This document shows, one piece after another, positions 59,840 to 64,000 of a stretch of 64,000 bases of DNA. Source of the DNA: Phycisphaeraceae bacterium. Its GTDB lineage: Bacteria > Planctomycetota > Phycisphaerae > Phycisphaerales > UBA1924. Under the pieces are notes generated by a model. That model had not been told where the DNA came from and ran no database searches. It worked only from the letters and a program-made list of their open reading frames with translations. The first letter of the stretch is position 1, and each line of letters begins with the position of its first letter. The position numbers were made by a program, and so were the translations under genes. The stretch lies in contig CP060234.1 in the NCBI GenBank assembly GCA_023898685.1, forward strand, positions 1,550,001 to 1,614,000, in the 5' to 3' direction.

Positions 59840-60454
59840 TCACCGCCGGCGACGCGACCCGGCGAGGCCCGCGAGCCCGAGGGCGGAAAGGGCCCCGGGG
59901 GCCGGCACCGTCTCGAACCGCACGTCGTCCATCAGCGTGATGTACCCGTTGTCGCTGTCGCGGATCCGGAATGAGCCGATAAGCGTGTCGAGCGACTCGT
60001 AGCCGACGAAGACGGCCTTCGACACGTTGGGCGTCGCGGCCCGGCCGGTCGCGAGAAGGTGTCCCTCGGTGTCGTAGACCTCGATGTCCCACACGGTGCG
60101 CACGCCCGTGGAAAGGAGAAGTCCGAAGCGATTGGCGCCACCGTCGATGGTGTAGGTGATGTCGCTGGCGCCCCAGTGATCGGCCAGGCCGGCGCCGCCG
60201 GAGGCGCCCGCGATGTTGCTGAAGTAGGGCGCCCAACCGGTGGAGATCCGCCACCCGTCGCGGCCCGCACCCCCACCGTTGTTCTCGATCGTGATGCCGT
60301 GCCCGAGAGAGCCGGTCTGATTGACCGAATCCGTGTCGAGGCCCGAGAAGGTGATAACCATTTCGGATCCGGAGAACCCGTCAATCCCGATGAAACCGGC
60401 CGACGCAAGGCTCCCAAGGGCCCCGCACGCAAGAAGACACACCGCGCTTTTCAT
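59840..60454 (-). CDS. PEP-CTERM-type exported protein
   Basis: 204 residues from the ATG at 60454 with GAGAGG upstream. A signal peptide ends LASAG. The middle is a beta-sandwich (MVITFSGLDTDSVNQTG, FGLLLSTGVRTVWDIEVYD). The C-terminus has the sorting layout VPAPGALSALGLAGLAG followed by RRRR, with PAPG in place of the canonical PEP. Such proteins are cut by an exosortase; none is in the window. It sits opposite genes that use a dockerin tail, so two anchoring modes occur side by side. Confidence 0.87.
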   Translation of the reverse strand: MKSAVCLLACGALGSLASAGFIGIDGFSGSEMVITFSGLDTDSVNQTGSLGHGITIENNGGGAGRDGWRISTGWAPYFSNIAGASGGAGLADHWGASDITYTIDGGANRFGLLLSTGVRTVWDIEVYDTEGHLLATGRAATPNVSKAVFVGYESLDTLIGSFRIRDSDNGYITLMDDVRFETVPAPGALSALGLAGLAGSRRRR

Positions 60455-60778
60455 ACCTCTCTCCTCACTTCTTTGATTGTCGCGCCCGGGCCACATGGGC
60501 CGGGCCGGTGAATGGGGGAGAGTCTGCCACGCCGCGGCCGGATCGCCAGTGGATCGGGCTGGGGCCCCGCGAACGACGGATATTGTTCGGGTATGGACCG
60601 TTGCCACCCACATGATCGGCCGCGCCGAGCCCCCAGCGGCGTCGGGCACCGGAAAGAAGCGGGACAATTCCCCCCGGAATCGGGTTCGGATCTCTCGTCG
60701 CCCTGAGTACACTGAATCGAACGCCATCGGGGCGTCGCGGGCACTCGCGGCGTCCCCTCGCATGGGAAGGGCAAAGCG
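60455..60778. other. Divergent intergenic region, no gene seen
   Basis: The 324 bp between the PEP-CTERM gene and the giant repeat protein hold no ORF with coding character. A weak promoter candidate on the plus strand is TTCGGA, 17 bases, then TACACT, ending about 65 bp before the start at 60779. GGAAGGG eight bases before that start is a ribosome binding site. Short palindromes around GGCCCGGGC occur near 60490. Confidence 0.4.
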
Positions 60779-63700
60779 ATGCGGCCTGACATCCTGAATG
60801 CTGTTCTGTCGGTTCATATCCCTAGGTGCAACAGGCGCTTCCATCGCGCCGCGCTGTTGTCCGCGGCCGGGCTCGCGGCCTCGGCCGGCGCCGCGCACGC
60901 CTCCGTCACCACGTGGCTCAACCCGCTTGACGGCGCCTGGTCGGTCGCCGCCAACTGGAGCCCGGCCGACGTGCCCGACACCCCGACCGAGATCGCGGAT
61001 ATCTCGGTCGCGGGCGCCTACACGGTCACGCTGACCGGGGGCTACGTGTTCGGCGGGCTCACGCTGACGAATCCGGATGCGGTGCTCGCGATCAACAACG
61101 GCGTGAGCCCCAGCATCGTCTCCAACACCGAGATATCGGTCAGCCTGGTCAACGACGGCTCGATCGTGGTGAATGCGCAGCCGGGAATAAACACGACGGT
61201 GTTCACGGTGGGTGACCCGGACACTGCCGGCCTTGTCGGCCCCGGGTCGTCGGGGGCTGGTGAGATCGTGCTGAATCTCGCGCCCGGGAATGGCGATCTG
61301 AGCGACGCGACCCTGGTCATCCAGGGAGGCGGCCTGCACGCCGATGGGCACACGATCCGCGGCAAGGGGCGTGTGAACGGTCTGTTTGCGAACGAAGGAG
61401 AGATTGTCGCCGACCGCATCGGTGATGAACTGCGCATCTCGGGCCATGTGACGCAGGACGCCGGGGGTCTGCTCCGCGCGACCGGCGGTGGACTGCTCGG
61501 CATCGGCGACGACGGGATTGTCAGCGGCGGGCTGCTCCTGACCGACACCGACGGCCGGATCATGTTCCAGTCGGGCGCCGGCACGCTGGCGGGCGGGGCC
61601 CACCTGATGGGCGACGCCGGCATCACCAACGGGCAGACGATGCGTGTCGACGCGGGTGGGATCATCAACGACGGCACGATCTCCATCAACAGCAACCAGG
61701 GGCTGAACTACACGCAGGCGGTGGTCGTCGCCGACACGTCGATACTGGGCACGGGCCGGATCGATCTCAACCTCGCCGACGGCAACAACGACTACAGCGA
61801 CGCCACGCTGACCACCAGCGGCGCGACAGCGACCAACGGGCCCGACCACTCGATCACCGGCAAGGGCCGGCTCGCCGGCTTGTGGGTCAACGACGGCCAG
61901 GTTCGCGCCGATCGCGACGGCCAGGAGTTGCGCGTCAGCGCCGTCGTGGCTCAGTCGGCGACCGGATCGATCCGCGCCATCGACAACGGCGTGCTCGGCA
62001 TCGCCGAAGGCGGCCGCATCTCCGGGGGCTCGATCGTCACCAGCAACGGCGGAACGGTGCAAGCGACGTATGGCACCGGGACGATCGACGGCGGAATCGT
62101 CAACTACGGCGACATGGGCGTCTACGACAACCGGACGCTCCAACTCGATGCCGGGGGCATGGTCAACAACGGCGTCATCTCCGTCAACTCGAATCAAGGC
62201 CTGAACTGGACGTTCTTCCGTGTCGTCTCCGACACAATCGTCAGCGGCTCCGGGCACGTTGACCTCAACCTCGCCGACGGCAACAACGATTACAACGACG
62301 CCCAGTTCAGTACAGCCGCCGGCGTCACCGCGACCATCGGCATCAACCAGTCCGTCACCGGCAAGGGCCGCGTGACCGGCACGTTCCTGAACCGGGGCAC
62401 AATCGACGCCGATCGCCCGGGGCAGGATATCCGCGTCAGCGGCACGATTACGCAGAACGCGGTGGGCACGATTATGGGCTCGAACGGGGGCTACGCCGGG
62501 CTCGAGAACGCCGCCATCACCGGCGGTCTGTTCGACAGCGCCACCGGGGGGGCCGTGCTCGCCGCCGGGGGCACCAACACCATCTCGGGTGTGACCAACG
62601 TGGGGCTCTGCGGCCTGCGCGACAACACCAGCCTGAGCATCCTCGCCGGCGGATTCATCAACGATGGTGTGTGCAGCATCAACAGCCAGCCCGGGATCAA
62701 CTGGACGATCCTCACCGTGGCCGAGGATGCCACGATCAGCGGCACGGGCCGGATCGACTTCAACATGGCCGACGGCAACACCGACTTCAACGATGCTCAG
62801 CTCAAGACGGCCGACGGCGTCACCGCGACCAACGGCGCCGCCCACACCGTTTCGGGCAAGGGCCGGATCTCCGGGACCTGGATCAACAACGGCACGATCA
62901 CAGCCGATCGGCTTGATCAGGATCTCCAGCTCGCGGGCTCGTTCGATCAGTCGGGCGGCGGCGTGATCAGGGGCGAGAACGGCGGGACGGCCGCCCTGAC
63001 CGGGGCCGCCGTCATCGGCGGGACGTTCGAGGGCGACACCGGCGCGGTCCTGGCGCAGGGCAGCTCCAACTCGATCTCGGGCGTGATGAACCTGGGCGCC
63101 GCCGGCATCCGCGACAACTCGTCGGTCAACATCCTCTCGGGCGGATTCGCCAACCTGGGCGTCTTCAAGGTCAACAGCCAGCCCGGGATCAACTGGACGA
63201 TCCTCACCGTCACAGAGGACGCGACGATCAACGGCTCGGGCCGCATCGAGCTCAACATGGCCGACAACAACGGCGACTTCAACGACGCCCAGCTCAATGT
63301 CGCCGCGGATGTCACCGCGACGCAGGGCCCGGCCCACACGATCGCCGGCAAGGGGCGCGTCACGGGCACGTGGACCAACCACGGCACATTCGATGCCGAT
63401 CGCCCCGGGCAGGATCTCCAGATCGCGAGCGCGACGGTCACGCAGGGCGCGACCGGCGTCATCCGCGGCGACGACGGCGGTGCCGTCGCGATCCACAGCT
63501 CGACGATCACCGGGGGCACCTTCGACAGCGCCAACGGCGGCAGCGTGCAGTTCGCCGGGGGCACGAGCGCGTTCGGGGGCGTCCACAACACGGGCGAAGC
63601 CGGCATCCGCTCCGGGGCCTACGCGCACCTGCTCGGCGGCGGCCTGTTCAACGACGGCCTGTTCAAGGTCAACTCGAACGGCGGGATCGACTGGACGATC

Positions 63701-64000
63701 CTGACCGCGACCGAGAACACGACGATCGACGGCACAGGAACGATGCATCTGGGACTCGCTCCGAACAACGGTGACTACAACGACGCCCAGCTCGGCGCCG
63801 CCGACGGCTTCACACTCACCATCGGCCCGGATCAGACCGTCACGGGCAAGGGCCGGCTCTTCGGCCATGTCGAAATCGAGGGCACGCTCAGCCCGGGTTC
63901 GAGCATCGCGACGATCACGGCCAATCCCTCAGCGGGGCCGGGCTCGCTCACGCTGGCCCCGACCGCCGAGTACCACGTCGAGGCGAGCGCCGAGGAGGTT
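60779..64000 (+). CDS. Giant secreted six-repeat protein, C-terminus outside window
   Basis: The frame is open from ATG 60779 to the right edge (1074 codons). A long basic N-terminus and signal peptide (to about residue 42, ASAGAAHAS) are followed by VTTWLNPLDGAWSVAANWSPADVPD, the W-rich opening also seen in the other giant proteins here. Six repeats of about 165 residues follow, each with a block like INSQPGINWTILTVAEDATI, a GTGRIDLNLADGNNDYNDAQL block and an SxTGKGRV block. Near the edge, GHVEIEGTLSPGSSIATI resembles the start of an autotransporter-associated end. It is probably a surface beta-helix protein. The tail type is not visible. Confidence 0.88.
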   Translation, partial: MRPDILNAVLSVHIPRCNRRFHRAALLSAAGLAASAGAAHASVTTWLNPLDGAWSVAANWSPADVPDTPTEIADISVAGAYTVTLTGGYVFGGLTLTNPDAVLAINNGVSPSIVSNTEISVSLVNDGSIVVNAQPGINTTVFTVGDPDTAGLVGPGSSGAGEIVLNLAPGNGDLSDATLVIQGGGLHADGHTIRGKGRVNGLFANEGEIVADRIGDELRISGHVTQDAGGLLRATGGGLLGIGDDGIVSGGLLLTDTDGRIMFQSGAGTLAGGAHLMGDAGITNGQTMRVDAGGIINDGTISINSNQGLNYTQAVVVADTSILGTGRIDLNLADGNNDYSDATLTTSGATATNGPDHSITGKGRLAGLWVNDGQVRADRDGQELRVSAVVAQSATGSIRAIDNGVLGIAEGGRISGGSIVTSNGGTVQATYGTGTIDGGIVNYGDMGVYDNRTLQLDAGGMVNNGVISVNSNQGLNWTFFRVVSDTIVSGSGHVDLNLADGNNDYNDAQFSTAAGVTATIGINQSVTGKGRVTGTFLNRGTIDADRPGQDIRVSGTITQNAVGTIMGSNGGYAGLENAAITGGLFDSATGGAVLAAGGTNTISGVTNVGLCGLRDNTSLSILAGGFINDGVCSINSQPGINWTILTVAEDATISGTGRIDFNMADGNTDFNDAQLKTADGVTATNGAAHTVSGKGRISGTWINNGTITADRLDQDLQLAGSFDQSGGGVIRGENGGTAALTGAAVIGGTFEGDTGAVLAQGSSNSISGVMNLGAAGIRDNSSVNILSGGFANLGVFKVNSQPGINWTILTVTEDATINGSGRIELNMADNNGDFNDAQLNVAADVTATQGPAHTIAGKGRVTGTWTNHGTFDADRPGQDLQIASATVTQGATGVIRGDDGGAVAIHSSTITGGTFDSANGGSVQFAGGTSAFGGVHNTGEAGIRSGAYAHLLGGGLFNDGLFKVNSNGGIDWTILTATENTTIDGTGTMHLGLAPNNGDYNDAQLGAADGFTLTIGPDQTVTGKGRLFGHVEIEGTLSPGSSIATITANPSAGPGSLTLAPTAEYHVEASAEEV
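61167..63795 (+). repeat. Six tandem repeat units of about 490-500 bp in the giant protein
   Basis: Repeat blocks begin at about 61167, 61681, 62185, 62680, 63171 and 63670. Between units four and five, 62679-62718 and 63171-63210 are 40 identical bases, so at least these two were duplicated or exchanged recently. The others are more diverged. Confidence 0.8.

Noticed and set aside
59840..63868. Very long minus-strand ORF opposite the giant repeat protein
   Set aside because: Its product is compositionally biased (runs of V, A, D and R) and lacks family motifs, except for its last 204 codons, which are the real PEP-CTERM gene. The plus strand has a signal peptide, ribosome binding site and coherent repeats.

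Overview
The window is dense, high-GC bacterial DNA that looks like a planctomycete, most likely order Phycisphaerales. The strongest sign is a shared C-terminal tail on many secreted proteins: two short EF-hand-like repeats built around DLAEPFGVLDLADV-type sequence and ending in Gly-Cys-Pro. This matches what I recall as the GC-type dockerin of Phycisphaerales. One PEP-CTERM-like protein, large secreted repeat proteins, a RimK with an added C-terminal domain and many intergenic palindromes fit the same group. The placement is inference from memory, not from a search.

Layout. 1-7.3 kb: the 3'-truncated end of a large secreted beta-repeat protein, a subtilisin-like protease, a STAS protein, a DUF167 protein and a TIGR03790-like secreted protein. 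7.3-12.6 kb: a small membrane protein, an orphan DNA methyltransferase, an LPS-kinase-like protein, and an unusual single ORF joining a glycosyltransferase to a DEAD-box-type helicase. 12.6-15.7 kb: three direct repeats, then an overlapping operon of RimB-like protease, RimK with a TrkA-C-like tail, and an AstE/AspA-like deacylase. 15.8-25.2 kb: a giant secreted repeat protein, an M42-like aminopeptidase, an HTH-plus-membrane protein, and the ResB/CcsA cytochrome c maturation pair.

25.3-36.2 kb looks like a carbohydrate and cell-wall salvage region: ROK kinase, sodium:solute symporter, MurQ etherase, peptidoglycan amidase, a secreted glycoside hydrolase, a LacI regulator, and an ABC sugar importer (binding protein and two permeases, no ATPase). 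MurQ would convert MurNAc-6-phosphate to GlcNAc-6-phosphate; the amidase and hydrolase could supply substrate; the symporter and ABC system could import it. 36.3-50.6 kb holds pyruvate kinase overlapping a binding protein, an eight-EF-hand lipoprotein, M20 and M48 peptidases, a lipoprotein, a NifU-like protein, tRNA-Ile(CAU), a GH13 amylase-family enzyme, a GNAT enzyme and MgtE. 51.3-53.8 kb holds hisS, with a central low-GC patch, and a TetR regulator. 54-64 kb is an island of secreted proteins: several dockerin-tailed proteins, one broken by an amber codon, one metalloprotease-like with altered catalytic residues, one PEP-CTERM protein, and a giant six-repeat protein cut by the right edge.

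Intergenic spaces carry several families of palindromes and dispersed repeats. A paired-palindrome element occurs three times between 27.9 and 30.2 kb and flanks murQ. A roughly 100-bp element occurs near 32.9 and 50.7 kb. The observations I would check first are the hisS mosaic, the rimB-rimK-astE operon, the glycosyltransferase-helicase fusion, the altered metalloprotease, and the candidate LacI operators.
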